Source: JBHIKY01 sp042139015
GTDB taxonomy: Bacteria > Bacillota > Bacilli > Bacillales > Marinococcaceae
Assembly (NCBI RefSeq): GCF_042139015.1
Contig: NZ_JBHIKY010000008.1
Span: forward strand, 145,773 to 209,772
Reading direction: 5' to 3'
Length of the DNA stretch: 64,000 nucleotides
Shown here: piece after piece, positions 1 to 8,856 of the stretch
Layout: the number at the start of each line of letters is the position of its first letter
Position numbering within the stretch: position 1 is the stretch's first letter
Notes under the pieces: model-generated
Database searches by the model: none
What the model saw: the letters and a program-made list of their open reading frames with translations, nothing else
Told to the model about the DNA's origin: nothing
Program-made: the position numbers and the translations under genes

Positions 1-755
1 CCGACAAACATTCCGACACCATTTAATATTTCAGCACCTGCTTGCTCAGCATCCTTCAGCCATTTCGTATAAAGAGGATTATAAATTAAGTCACTGCAGA
101 GCACACCAGGCTTCAACTCAGCTGTAGTCCAAGGGGTGTCTGTGACGTTCGGGTGCATCCCAATGGATGTTGTGTTAATTATAATATCAAATGATGGTGT
201 TTCTTTTTCTGCTTCTTTTTTTGGTAATACTTTCACCTTTTCCGGGGAAGCTAAACTTTCGGAAATTAACTCGGCCCTGCCGAGTGTGCGATTCGTTAAA
301 ATTACGTTTTCAGCTCCATGGTTTATCAGGGCAGATACCACTGCTCTTGCCGCTCCCCCGGCACCTATTACAAGAATTTTCTTGTGTGTCAAAACTGGAC
401 CAGCTTTAACAAGAAGTGACTGCAGATATCCCGTTCCATCCGTATTTCTTCCGATTAAATGTCCATTATTTATTTCAACAGTATTTACAGCTCCTATAAT
501 TTCCGCTTCCTTATCGATATCATCCAAATATTTCATCACTTCCACTTTATGGGGAACTGTCACATTAAAGCCTGAATAATTTAAAGCTTTCAAGCCTCTG
601 ACTGCTTCACCAAGATCCGCAGGATCCACCTCGAACGCTTGATAGGAATAAGGAAGCTGAAGACGTTCAAATTGGTCGTTATGCATTAATGGGGACATAG
701 AATGCCCTACAGGATATCCTATTAATCCATAATATTTTTTTTTATAACTGTTCAT
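1..755 (-). CDS. aroE: Shikimate dehydrogenase AroE (3' end cut by window)
   Basis: NADP-dependent reduction of 3-dehydroshikimate to shikimate in the cytoplasmic aromatic amino-acid pathway. The first 251 codons are present; the family is about 275-280 residues, so only the C-terminal tail is missing. Visible are the shikimate-binding GHSMSP motif (Ser19, Ser21), NVTVPHK with the catalytic lysine near residue 70, and the NADP-binding GAGGAAR motif near residue 131 followed by an NRT motif. The ATG overlaps the yqeH stop (TAATG), which suggests translational coupling. It is the third gene of yqeG-yqeH-aroE, the order known in B. subtilis. Confidence 0.95.
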   Translation of the reverse strand, partial: MNSYKKKYYGLIGYPVGHSMSPLMHNDQFERLQLPYSYQAFEVDPADLGEAVRGLKALNYSGFNVTVPHKVEVMKYLDDIDKEAEIIGAVNTVEINNGHLIGRNTDGTGYLQSLLVKAGPVLTHKKILVIGAGGAARAVVSALINHGAENVILTNRTLGRAELISESLASPEKVKVLPKKEAEKETPSFDIIINTTSIGMHPNVTDTPWTTAELKPGVLCSDLIYNPLYTKWLKDAEQAGAEILNGVGMFV

Positions 756-1861
756 TAAATAATCCCTTCCCTTAATGAAACTCCCACTCCCTCAGGGGCA
801 TGGACACATATTTCAGCACCCTGGCTGACGACAGTAATCCAACCGAGGCCGGAGATGATAATATCAGTCTTAGGCCGGCGGATATGAAATGTATATTTTT
901 TCCATTCGGGCATCTCTTTTAAAGTATCTTCACCAGGGGGAAAAAGCATATCTCCTGCATGTGATTCAAAGAGAGAATCTGCATTTTCAAGCTTTGTCCG
1001 ATGAATATTTACGTCGTTTGAAAAATATGCAACAAATGAATTCTTATCTCCGCTTTCGAAATCAAAACGGGCAAGTGCCCCAATAAAAAGTGTCTGCTTC
1101 GCCTCGAGTTGAAAGTTAACTGGTTTTATCTCTTTTTTAGGGGTAATTTGTTTTAATTCGGTTGTGTTAACAAAATGTGCCATTTGTTTGTGATTGATAA
1201 TACCAGGGGTGTCATATAAACTTTTCCCATCATCCAGTGGGAGATCGATCATATCAAGTGTCGTCCCTGGAAAATGGGAAGTGGTAATTAACTGCTCTTC
1301 ATCTCCTCCGAACTCTTTTATTATTCGATTGATGAAGGTAGATTTTCCTACGTTTGTACATCCAGTCACATATACATCTCTGCCACTTCGCATTTTATCC
1401 ATTAATGCAGCAGCATCCTGTACATTTTTTCCTTTAGATGCGCTGATCAGCATTACTTCCGAAACCCGAAGCCCTTGATCCTTCGCAGACTTTTTTATCC
1501 ATGAAATTACCTTGTTCTCGTTAACTGATTTCGGAAGCAGATCAGATTTATTAGCTAAGAGCAAAATTTCATTATGAGCTGCAAACCGTTGAAATCCAGG
1601 AATCCAGCTTCCCTCAAAATCAAATATATCTACTATCTTTACGATCAAGGCATGCCTGCTGCTGAGTTCATGAAGTTTTGCAATAAAATCACTATCATTT
1701 AAGTCCACTGCCTGCACTTCATTATAATGCTTTAAACGAAAACAGCGCCTGCAGATTACTACCGCTTTATCCAGAGCTGAAGGCGGTGTATATCCGGCTG
1801 AGCCTGAATCTGTAGTTTGTATCTGCGCTCCGCAGCCTGCACAGATTAGCTTTTCGTCCAT
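755..1861 (-). CDS. yqeH: Ribosome biogenesis GTPase YqeH
   Basis: Circularly permuted GTPase of 368 residues needed for 30S subunit assembly. An N-terminal zinc finger has Cys7/Cys10 and Cys37/Cys40. The GTPase motifs then appear in permuted order: G4 NKSD at 104-107, a G5-like SASKGK near 141, the P-loop GCTNVGKST near 166-175, and G3 DTPG after it. The C-terminal part matches the RNA-binding extension of the family. The start lies 1 bp past the yqeG stop and the stop overlaps the aroE start, so this is a tight operon. Family assignment is firm; the 30S role is from knowledge of B. subtilis YqeH. Confidence 0.95.
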   Translation of the reverse strand: MDEKLICAGCGAQIQTTDSGSAGYTPPSALDKAVVICRRCFRLKHYNEVQAVDLNDSDFIAKLHELSSRHALIVKIVDIFDFEGSWIPGFQRFAAHNEILLLANKSDLLPKSVNENKVISWIKKSAKDQGLRVSEVMLISASKGKNVQDAAALMDKMRSGRDVYVTGCTNVGKSTFINRIIKEFGGDEEQLITTSHFPGTTLDMIDLPLDDGKSLYDTPGIINHKQMAHFVNTTELKQITPKKEIKPVNFQLEAKQTLFIGALARFDFESGDKNSFVAYFSNDVNIHRTKLENADSLFESHAGDMLFPPGEDTLKEMPEWKKYTFHIRRPKTDIIISGLGWITVVSQGAEICVHAPEGVGVSLREGII

Positions 1862-1862
1862 G

Positions 1863-2378
1863 TTAATCCTCCCATTGAATCAATCCACGGTCTTTTAACC
1901 GCTTTAATACTCTTCGTTCCACCTTACGGTTGATTTTTGTAATAACTCCGTCTGATTGAGCTACCGGCACGACCAGCACCGTATAAAACCCTGCCCGGTT
2001 TCCACCAAAAACATCTGTTAGTACCTGATCACCAATGACAACAACTTCATTCTTTTTCAGGTTCATTTTTTTACATGCTTTTCGAAAAGCATTCCCCATT
2101 GGTTTCTTTGCAGAATGAATAAATTGTATACCTGTCGGTTCTGAGAAATGGCGAACTCTCGTCTTGCTGTTGTTTGATACAATAGTGACCTGAAACCCTT
2201 GCTCACGCACAAAGTGCATCCAATCTAACAGTTCTGGGGTAGCTTCCGGGCGGTCCCACTCGACGAGTGTATTGTCTAAATCTGTAATAATGCCCTTAAT
2301 GTTATTCTCATGCAGCTTTTCAATATCCAGCTCAAACACCGAAGGCAGATATTCGTTTGGAATAAATTGTTTTAACAA
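1863..2378 (-). CDS. yqeG: HAD-family phosphatase YqeG
   Basis: HAD superfamily, subfamily IIIA phosphatase with the nucleophile motif DLDNTLVEWD near residues 32-41, a VSNN motif II, and a late GDQ/TDV motif. The substrate is unknown. The open frame could begin at a GTG at 2390, but that codon directly abuts the AAAGG Shine-Dalgarno sequence. A TTG at 2378, about 9-12 nt downstream of the same SD, gives a start (MLKQF) that matches the B. subtilis protein I recall, so I prefer it (171 aa). First gene of the yqeG-yqeH-aroE operon. Confidence 0.92.
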   Translation of the reverse strand: MLKQFIPNEYLPSVFELDIEKLHENNIKGIITDLDNTLVEWDRPEATPELLDWMHFVREQGFQVTIVSNNSKTRVRHFSEPTGIQFIHSAKKPMGNAFRKACKKMNLKKNEVVVIGDQVLTDVFGGNRAGFYTVLVVPVAQSDGVITKINRKVERRVLKRLKDRGLIQWED

Positions 2379-2485
2379 GAAATGACACACCCTTTATATA
2401 TCATTTGCTGTTCAGCAAATAGGTCATTTGTAAAAATGAATATGCCTGCGGAACACTGGCATAATCTCACTATCACTAAATGGAA

Positions 2486-2514
2486 AGTATACCTTTGTTC
2501 TCTCTATTTTTCAA
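2486..2514 (-). promoter_or_regulatory. Sigma-A promoter of yqeG-yqeH-aroE
   Basis: On the minus strand TTGAAA (2509-2514) and TATACT (2486-2491) are separated by exactly 17 bp. The predicted start lies near 2479, about 100 nt upstream of yqeG. Assigned from consensus match only. Confidence 0.65.
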
Positions 2515-2588
2515 ACTAATCCCCGTGTACAGCCATAGAAAGTAGAAGCAGAACTAAAATAATTCGACATTATTTGAATTTACAAAAC

Positions 2589-2689
2589 TGTGGATAACTT
2601 TTCTCAACATATTACAGCCCGATAAATTAACGATTGCTTTCATTCTTTAACAGGTTATAAACAATTTATCCACGAGTGCTTGTGGATAA
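2589..2689. promoter_or_regulatory. Cluster of three DnaA boxes upstream of sda
   Basis: TGTGGATAA at 2589-2597 and again at 2681-2689 are exact reverse complements of the DnaA box TTATCCACA. TTATCCACG at 2666-2674 has one mismatch, and a weaker TTATAAACA lies at 2655-2663. In B. subtilis DnaA regulates sda transcription, so this arrangement fits a conserved replication checkpoint. The last box ends 8 bp before a good promoter. Confidence 0.8.
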
Positions 2690-2697
2690 GAGAACGG

Positions 2698-2726
2698 TTG
2701 TTCTGCAATTTTTTTAATGCTAAACT
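2698..2726 (+). promoter_or_regulatory. Probable sda promoter
   Basis: TTGTTC (2698-2703), a 17-bp spacer and TAAACT (2721-2726), immediately downstream of the DnaA boxes. A second TTGACA at 2771-2776 has no convincing -10 partner. The resulting leader of about 120 nt contains an unpaired GGGAGG and a small GGGC/GCCC hairpin just before the sda ATG. Confidence 0.5.
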
Positions 2727-2851
2727 AAGATCATCAAATGAGTTGATTGTAAACAAAGAAATGAAAAGAATTGACATCCATACATTAACATGAAAAATCG
2801 TGAAAGAAAAAGGTTCAAGGGAGGTGCGCGGGCTGCTTTTTGCCCTGAATT

Positions 2852-2995
2852 ATGAGACAATTATCGGATGATCTGCTCATAGAGGCATATGAAAAAGCAA
2901 TTCATTTAGAACTGAACAGTGATTTTATAGCATTGATAGAAGAAGAACTAAACAGAAGATCTCTGAATAGAAAACGATCTGTAATACAAATGTGA
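2852..2995 (+). CDS. sda: Sporulation histidine-kinase inhibitor Sda
   Basis: A 47-codon gene whose product starts MRQLSDDLLIEAY and ends in RRSLNRKRSV, closely resembling the 46-residue B. subtilis Sda anti-kinase (from memory MRKLSDELLIESY). Sda folds as a helical hairpin that binds the dimerisation domain of KinA/KinB and blocks phosphorelay entry into sporulation during replication. The position beside yqeG is the B. subtilis position. The nearest strong SD (GGGAGG around 2819-2824) is about 27 nt away, with a GGGC/GCCC hairpin between it and the ATG, so the SD may be brought closer by folding. Confidence 0.9.
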   Translation: MRQLSDDLLIEAYEKAIHLELNSDFIALIEEELNRRSLNRKRSVIQM

Positions 2996-3039
2996 CCAAC
3001 TGCTTGTACAGTAAACATAATTAACATTAAATAAATAAC

Positions 3040-3080
3040 AGCCTTTCTGGAAGTGACTTATCCAGAAAGGCTTTTTATTT
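3040..3080 (+). terminator. Terminator of sda
   Basis: A near-perfect 12-bp stem (AGCCTTTCTGGA at 3040-3051 with TCCAGAAAGGCT at 3061-3072) around a 9-nt loop is followed by a T-rich tail on the plus strand. The stop codon of the converging small gene lies in the loop, so the two genes share this sequence. Confidence 0.85.
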
Positions 3081-3258
3081 TCACATATTCACGTGGCTTG
3101 AATTCAATCTTTTCCGGCTCCTGCTCTGATAAGGGACGCAGAGGCGAATACGAATAAAACTGCTCTGCCCGTTTATTTTTTACATACTCATTAGCCCACA
3201 TACTGCAGCCAAAGAATACGTTAAATATTATTACCGCTATAATTATTTTTCTGCTCAT
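3058..3258 (-). CDS. Small membrane-anchored protein of unknown function
   Basis: 66 residues. I do not recognise the family. Residues 4-21 form one hydrophobic segment that could be an uncleaved signal anchor, followed by a charged, proline-containing tail rich in Lys, Arg and Glu. An AGGTG Shine-Dalgarno sequence sits 5 nt before the ATG, supporting translation. The last eight codons and the stop are encoded by the arm and loop of the sda terminator, so it converges with sda. Confidence 0.6.
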   Translation of the reverse strand: MSRKIIIAVIIFNVFFGCSMWANEYVKNKRAEQFYSYSPLRPLSEQEPEKIEFKPREYVKIKSLSG

Positions 3259-3451
3259 TCACTCACCTGCATTTTATTATTAGTATCAACTTCTTCACAA
3301 AATATATTCATTTTCTGTAAACGTTTTTCTACCTATTAAACAGTCATTGTAATTACTTGTCTCGTGAGGTTTTATCTGATGCAGAAGCGTATATTATAAG
3401 TTATAATGTTTAAAGTATTTGTACCCGTTAGAACACTGAAGGAGGTTCCAA

Positions 3452-5860
3452 ATGTTTACAGCATTACATCTTGCTATCATCGCCCCATTCCTTGCAGCAA
3501 TCCTGGTGCCATTTCTTTATAAATGGCTACCTAAAATACATACCGGATGGTTTGTATTAATAATTCCATCCATATTGTTCCTATATTTCTTATCTTATAT
3601 ACCAGTAACTTCTGCTGGTAATTCAGTCAGGGCTGTATTTGAATGGGTTCCTTCCTTTGACGTTAATTTCGTTGCTTACGTGGACGGGCTGGGTCTATTG
3701 TTTGCATTATTGATCACCGGAATTGGGGCACTGGTTGTTTTATATTCGATTTACTATCTCGATAAAACAAAAGAAGCACTTCATCAATTTTATACATATC
3801 TGCTTATGTTTATGGGCGCTATGCTCGGTGTTGTCCTATCGGACAATCTAATTGTCTTATATACTTTCTGGGAATTAACAAGTTTATCTTCGTTTTTGTT
3901 AATTGCCTACTGGTACGAAAAAGAAAAATCAAGATACGGTGCTTTAAAATCAATGCTTATCACCGTTTTCGGCGGTTTTTCGATGTTGATCGGTATCGTT
4001 CTTATATATGTAATTACTGGAACATTCAATATTTCTGAAATTATAGCTAGTCCAGGTAACTTGACAGAATCAGCCTACTTTCTGCCGGCCATGCTGCTTA
4101 TTCTGCTTGGTGCTTTTACAAAATCAGCGCAATTTCCTTTCCATATCTGGCTGCCGGACGCGATGGAGGCGCCAACTCCAGTCAGTGCTTATTTACATTC
4201 CGCAACGATGGTAAAAGCGGGCTTATATTTAGTGGCTAGACTCAGCCCGGTATTTGCAGCTTCAGCAGAATGGTTCTGGCTCGTTGCAGGTTTTGGAATG
4301 ACAACATTATTCTGGGGGTCTTTCTCTGCTGTGAGGCAGACAGACCTTAAGGGAATACTTGCCTATTCAACAGTGAGTCAGCTCGGTATGATTCTCTCTT
4401 TGCTTGGTGTTGGAGCAGCAGCTCTGCATTTCGACACTATTGATGACAATCTTTTTACCGGTGCGACACTGGCGGCAATCTTTCATTTAATAAATCATGC
4501 AACGTTTAAAGGAAGTTTATTTATGATGGCCGGCATCGTTGATCATGAAACCGGAACTCGTGATATCCGCAGACTTGGTGGACTGATGACTGTAATGCCC
4601 ATCACGTTTACGATTGCTGTAATCGGCGGATTTTCAATGGCAGGACTTCCCCCATTTAACGGTTTTTTAAGTAAAGAATTGTTTTTCACTTCCATGGTTA
4701 ACATTACAGAGTTTAATTTGTTCCATGTAGATACATTCGGAGTATTATTTCCAATTGCTGCATGGACGGCGAGTGTCTTTACATTTGTCTACAGCATGAT
4801 TCTAATTTTCAAAACATTCGGCGGAAAGCTGAAGCCTGAAAAATTGGAAAAAAAACCGCACGAGGCCCCTGTCGGCATGTTGATTTCGCCACTGATACTT
4901 GTCAGCCTCGTCGTTGTATTCGGTCTGTTCCCGAATATTCTATCTTACTCCTTAATAGAGCCGGCGATGGCTTCTATACAGCCTTCCCTTCTCGGTGAAG
5001 GCGAACAGTTCTATGTGGATATTTATTTCTGGCACGGCTGGAACCTGCCGTTATATATGACAATAGCTGTAGTCGCAGCAGGCTCGCTATTGTACTTAAC
5101 GGTAAAGAAATGGTCACGAGTGTATAACCTGTTTCCTGAAGCATTGTCTTTTAACAAAATATACGACCAAACGTTATTCTTCACTGAAAAGAGCTCTTCA
5201 GCCCTTACAGGATGGTATATGAGAGGTTATATTAGAGATTACTTTCTCTATATCTTCTCGATAATGGCTGCTATGCTTCTATTCACGATGATAAACAAAG
5301 GAGCTTTTGCATTAAGTACTGAAAACACAGCACCTGTCAGTTTATATGAAATCATTCTCATCCTGGTTTTGCTCACTGCGACTGTTATAGTAATGTTTAC
5401 TACTTCGAGATTAAAAGCAATTATCAGCCTGGGTGTCGTTGGATATTCTGTCGCATTGTTTTTTGTTGTATTCAGGGCACCGGACCTTGCATTAACTCAA
5501 TTAATTATTGAAACTGTTTCTGTTTCTTTATTTCTTCTCTGCTTTTATCATCTGCCAAAGATTGCTAAGGAGATGCAGAATATAAGATTTCAGGCAGGGA
5601 ACTTTATCATTTCAATTATTGTAGGTACCACCGTTACTTTAATTGCCTTATCAGTAAATAGTAACCAGCTGTTTGATTCTATATCAGAATTTTTTGTAGA
5701 AGCAAGCTATGACCAGGCTGGCGGACGCAATATGGTAAATGTAATTCTCGTTGACTTTCGAGGCTTTGATACCTTGCTGGAAATCCTTGTTCTAGGAATT
5801 GCAGCTTTAGGAATTTATTCGATGATTAAACTTCGACTGGCAGGGAGGAATGACCTTTGA
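3452..5860 (+). CDS. mrpA: Mrp Na+/H+ antiporter subunit A
   Basis: Largest subunit (802 aa, about 20 membrane helices) of the hetero-oligomeric Mrp cation/proton antiporter, related to NuoL plus a C-terminal NuoJ-like/MrpB-like part. Conserved features visible are TFWELTSLSSF near residue 140 (key glutamate), LPDAMEAPTPVSA, HSATMVKAG with its lysine, and a C-terminal DFRGFDT. An AGGAGG Shine-Dalgarno precedes the ATG. The complex expels Na+ and keeps the cytoplasm acidic relative to alkaline surroundings, and full seven-gene operons are a hallmark of alkali- and salt-tolerant bacilli. A TATAAT at 3402-3407 could be the -10, but no good -35 is visible. Confidence 0.97.
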   Translation: MFTALHLAIIAPFLAAILVPFLYKWLPKIHTGWFVLIIPSILFLYFLSYIPVTSAGNSVRAVFEWVPSFDVNFVAYVDGLGLLFALLITGIGALVVLYSIYYLDKTKEALHQFYTYLLMFMGAMLGVVLSDNLIVLYTFWELTSLSSFLLIAYWYEKEKSRYGALKSMLITVFGGFSMLIGIVLIYVITGTFNISEIIASPGNLTESAYFLPAMLLILLGAFTKSAQFPFHIWLPDAMEAPTPVSAYLHSATMVKAGLYLVARLSPVFAASAEWFWLVAGFGMTTLFWGSFSAVRQTDLKGILAYSTVSQLGMILSLLGVGAAALHFDTIDDNLFTGATLAAIFHLINHATFKGSLFMMAGIVDHETGTRDIRRLGGLMTVMPITFTIAVIGGFSMAGLPPFNGFLSKELFFTSMVNITEFNLFHVDTFGVLFPIAAWTASVFTFVYSMILIFKTFGGKLKPEKLEKKPHEAPVGMLISPLILVSLVVVFGLFPNILSYSLIEPAMASIQPSLLGEGEQFYVDIYFWHGWNLPLYMTIAVVAAGSLLYLTVKKWSRVYNLFPEALSFNKIYDQTLFFTEKSSSALTGWYMRGYIRDYFLYIFSIMAAMLLFTMINKGAFALSTENTAPVSLYEIILILVLLTATVIVMFTTSRLKAIISLGVVGYSVALFFVVFRAPDLALTQLIIETVSVSLFLLCFYHLPKIAKEMQNIRFQAGNFIISIIVGTTVTLIALSVNSNQLFDSISEFFVEASYDQAGGRNMVNVILVDFRGFDTLLEILVLGIAALGIYSMIKLRLAGRNDL

Positions 5861-6279
5861 AAACGAATGATGTGATTTTACAAACAGTGACCAAGGTTGT
5901 TCTGTTCCTTATTTTGTCGTTCTCCGTTTTTATGTTTTTCAACGGGCACCACGAACCGGGCGGCGGATTTATCGGAGGACTAATGACCGCTTCAGGAATT
6001 GTACTGCTATTGCTGGCGTTTGATTTGACGACAGTGAAAAATGCTCTTCCTCTTGATTTTAAACTGTTAATTCCGGCAGGCCTGCTTACGGCTATTGGAG
6101 CTGGAGTCGGTTCGTTTTTCTTTGGAGTGCCTTTTCTGTCTCATACTTATGATTACTTCACTTTCCCGGTTCTCGGCGAGCTTGAACTTGCTACAGCCTT
6201 GATTTTTGATATTGGGGTTTATCTGGTCGTTGTCGGGGTGACCCTTGCAATAATTCAAACGATTGGAGAGGATACCTGA
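5857..6279 (+). CDS. mrpB: Mrp antiporter subunit B
   Basis: 140-residue membrane protein of the MnhB/MrpB family with about four helices and the typical HHEPGGGFIGGL motif near residues 31-42. The TTG start overlaps the mrpA stop (TTGA) and is preceded by GGAGGAA, so it is translationally coupled. MrpB is part of the A-B-C-D membrane core. Its order in the operon is the canonical one. Confidence 0.95.
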   Translation: MKTNDVILQTVTKVVLFLILSFSVFMFFNGHHEPGGGFIGGLMTASGIVLLLLAFDLTTVKNALPLDFKLLIPAGLLTAIGAGVGSFFFGVPFLSHTYDYFTFPVLGELELATALIFDIGVYLVVVGVTLAIIQTIGEDT

Positions 6280-6620
6280 TGGAAATATTAATGTCCATCG
6301 TGGTTGGGGCTTTATTTATGGCCGGCACCTACCTTGTGCTGACCAAAAACATAATCAGGGTAATTATCGGAACAGCTATGCTGAGCCACGGCGCTCATCT
6401 TCTTCTGCTCACTATGGCAGGATTAAAAACCGGTGCCCCTCCTTTACTTGGGCTCGAAGCGCCAAATTACACAGATCCTTTACCACAAGCACTGATTCTC
6501 ACAGCGATCGTCATAAGCTTCGGGGTAACCTCCCTGTTTCTTGTGCTTGGTTATCGCGCTTATCAGGTAACAGGAACAGACAGCACCGATAGATTGAGAG
6601 GATCTGATTCTTATGACTAA
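6279..6620 (+). CDS. mrpC: Mrp antiporter subunit C
   Basis: 113 residues with three helices, homologous to NuoK of complex I. It contains the family's SHGAHLL motif and a DPLPQALILTAIVI segment, both typical of NuoK/MrpC. The ATG overlaps the mrpB stop (TGATG). It packs between MrpA and MrpD in the antiporter. Confidence 0.96.
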   Translation: MEILMSIVVGALFMAGTYLVLTKNIIRVIIGTAMLSHGAHLLLLTMAGLKTGAPPLLGLEAPNYTDPLPQALILTAIVISFGVTSLFLVLGYRAYQVTGTDSTDRLRGSDSYD

Positions 6621-8094
6621 TATGTTAATATATCCATTACTTATCCCATTGATTGCGGGGGTTGTCTTATTATTTGCTCCAGGTAAATTAAAGTTTCAGC
6701 GCACACTCAGTTTACTCAGCAGTGCTCTGTTGATTGTTGTAAATATAATTATTTTGATAAAAGTTAATAAAATTGGAATTACTACATTAGAACTCGGGGG
6801 ATGGCAGCCGCCGTTCGGTATTGTGCTGGTCGGGGATCTTTTCGCTTTAATCCTGGTAACAGTAACATCCATTGTCAGTTTTCCAATATTACTTTACTCC
6901 GTCTACTCCGTTGGTGCAGATCGTGAAAAACATTATTTTCACTCATTCTTTTTATTTCTAATTACCGGCGTAAGCGGTGCCTTTTTAACAGGTGATATCT
7001 TCAACCTGTTCGTATTCTTTGAAGTACTTCTCATTTCTTCCTACGCTTTAATAGTATTAGGAGGTACAAAGGTCCAGCTGCGAGAATCATTTAAGTATGT
7101 GCTCGTTAATGTTGTCTCATCCGCCCTGTTCGTAGTTGCTGTCGCATATCTTTATGGGGTTGCAGGCACGTTAAATATGGCACAGCTCGGGGAGCGTATA
7201 GGGAGTATTGAATCATCTCCTATCCTGACTGTTATCGCCATCCTGTTTTTAATAGTATTCGGGTTAAAAGGAGCACTGTTCCCTCTTTACTTCTGGCTGC
7301 CTGCTTCATATGCAGCTCCTCCGCCCGCGATCGCAGCCTTATTCGGCGCATTGCTGACGAAGGTCGGGATCTATTCCATTTTTCGTACATACACTCTCAT
7401 TTTTACACATGACAGTGGGTTTACTCATCAATTCCTTGCTATTCTTTCAGGAGTGACAATGCTTGCTGGGGTAATTGGTGCGATTGCACACAGCGATATT
7501 AAGAAAATTCTCATTTACAATGTTATTGTGGCGGTCGGTTTTATATTATTTGGAACTGCTACTTTAACTGAAGCCGGCTACACTGGCGCTGTGTATTATT
7601 TGATTCATGATATAGTAATTAAAGCAGCTCTATTTCTAATAATAGGAGCAGTGATCGCTGCTGCAGGAACGAGCAATTTAAAAGAGATGGGCGGACTGAT
7701 TAAACATCACCCCCTGCTTGGCTGGCTGTTCTTCACGGCAACACTTGCCTTGGCAGGTGTCCCTCCTCTTAGTGGATTCTTTGGAAAGCTTCTGCTCATT
7801 CAAGGCGGGATTGAAGCCGGCTATTACTGGATTGTCGGAATTCTAATGCTGTCGAGCCTTCTGGTCCTCTATTCAATGATAAGAATTTTTCTGAATGGGT
7901 TTTTCGGAGAAGTAAAGCTGCCGCACATTTCGCAGCACGGAAGCACAAAAGGACTGGTTTTTCCTTGCGCATTGTTAGTTGCCGTTTCAGTGTTCATGGG
8001 ACTTGGAGCAGAAAGCCTAAACCCTTACGTAATGAATGCTGTAGATACCCTGCTCAATCCAGACTACTACATTGACGCCGTATTAAAGGAGTAA
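6613..8094 (+). CDS. mrpD: Mrp antiporter subunit D
   Basis: 493-residue NuoM/NuoN-like antiporter subunit with about 14 helices. The segment FNLFVFFEVLLISSYAL near residue 138 carries the essential glutamate, and the lysine in LKGALFPLYFWLP matches the second proton-path residue. The reading frame overlaps the 3' end of mrpC by 8 nt. With MrpA it forms one of the two ion-translocating modules. Confidence 0.97.
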   Translation: MTNMLIYPLLIPLIAGVVLLFAPGKLKFQRTLSLLSSALLIVVNIIILIKVNKIGITTLELGGWQPPFGIVLVGDLFALILVTVTSIVSFPILLYSVYSVGADREKHYFHSFFLFLITGVSGAFLTGDIFNLFVFFEVLLISSYALIVLGGTKVQLRESFKYVLVNVVSSALFVVAVAYLYGVAGTLNMAQLGERIGSIESSPILTVIAILFLIVFGLKGALFPLYFWLPASYAAPPPAIAALFGALLTKVGIYSIFRTYTLIFTHDSGFTHQFLAILSGVTMLAGVIGAIAHSDIKKILIYNVIVAVGFILFGTATLTEAGYTGAVYYLIHDIVIKAALFLIIGAVIAAAGTSNLKEMGGLIKHHPLLGWLFFTATLALAGVPPLSGFFGKLLLIQGGIEAGYYWIVGILMLSSLLVLYSMIRIFLNGFFGEVKLPHISQHGSTKGLVFPCALLVAVSVFMGLGAESLNPYVMNAVDTLLNPDYYIDAVLKE

Positions 8095-8098
8095 TGCC

Positions 8099-8575
8099 AT
8101 GTCTTTTCAAATTATGATCAACGTAATTATTGCCCTTATGTGGATGTTTTTAACAAACGCATGGAGCTTTGGCAGTTTTGTCAGCGGTTTTGCTATCGGA
8201 GCGGCGATCCTCTTTTTAGTCAGGGGGTTTTTCACTCATCGATTTTACTTAATTGGAATATATGCAATTTTTAAGCTGATCCTGATATTTATTAAAGAAT
8301 TAATTCTTTCAAGTGTTCAGGTATTATCCCAATTACTGCAGCCGAAGCTCTCCATACAGCCGGGCATATTTTCACTCGAAATTGAATTGGAAAAGGATTG
8401 GGAAATAACTGTTCTTTCTTGTCTAATTACTTTGACACCGGGAACACTTGTGGTGGATATCTCTCCCGATAATAAGATCCTTTACATTCACGCCATGGAC
8501 CTGCCGGATGTGGAAACCGCAAAAAAAGACATTGAAGGCAGCTTTATCAAAGCTATTCAGGAGGTGAGCCGCTGA
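8099..8575 (+). CDS. mrpE: Mrp antiporter subunit E
   Basis: 158 residues with two or three N-terminal helices and a soluble C-terminal domain containing LTPGTLVVDISPD, the motif typical of MnhE/MrpE. It begins 4 bp after mrpD and ends overlapping mrpF. The subunit is required for assembly or turnover of the complex in characterised bacilli. Confidence 0.95.
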   Translation: MSFQIMINVIIALMWMFLTNAWSFGSFVSGFAIGAAILFLVRGFFTHRFYLIGIYAIFKLILIFIKELILSSVQVLSQLLQPKLSIQPGIFSLEIELEKDWEITVLSCLITLTPGTLVVDISPDNKILYIHAMDLPDVETAKKDIEGSFIKAIQEVSR

Positions 8576-8856
8576 TGATCGAAATAATGTTTTATCTTGC
8601 AGCGGTTTTAATCTCCTGTGCAATTCTGATTGCTCTCTACCGTGTTGCAAAGGGCCCTTCTGTGCCAGACAGGGTTATCGCTCTTGATATGATTGGAATA
8701 AACCTCGTAAGCCTAATAGCCATTATCTCACTCATCTTAGAGACAACTGCATTCCTTGAAGTAATGCTCTTATTGGGGATTCTCGCATTTATAGGAACAG
8801 TGGCTTTCTCTAAATTTATTGAAAAGGGTGTTGTCATTGAACGGAAACGAAATTAG
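8575..8856 (+). CDS. mrpF: Mrp antiporter subunit F
   Basis: 93 residues, three predicted helices, with the family sequence GPSVPDRVIALDMIG near residues 28-42. The ATG overlaps the mrpE stop as TGATG. A GGAGGTG Shine-Dalgarno lies just upstream inside mrpE. In B. subtilis MrpF has been linked to bile-salt efflux as well as antiport; that extra role is not inferable here. Confidence 0.95.
   Translation: MIEIMFYLAAVLISCAILIALYRVAKGPSVPDRVIALDMIGINLVSLIAIISLILETTAFLEVMLLLGILAFIGTVAFSKFIEKGVVIERKRN

Noticed and set aside
136..579. Plus-strand frame opposite aroE
   Set aside because: The minus strand encodes a clear AroE with all motifs; this frame has no similarity or SD.
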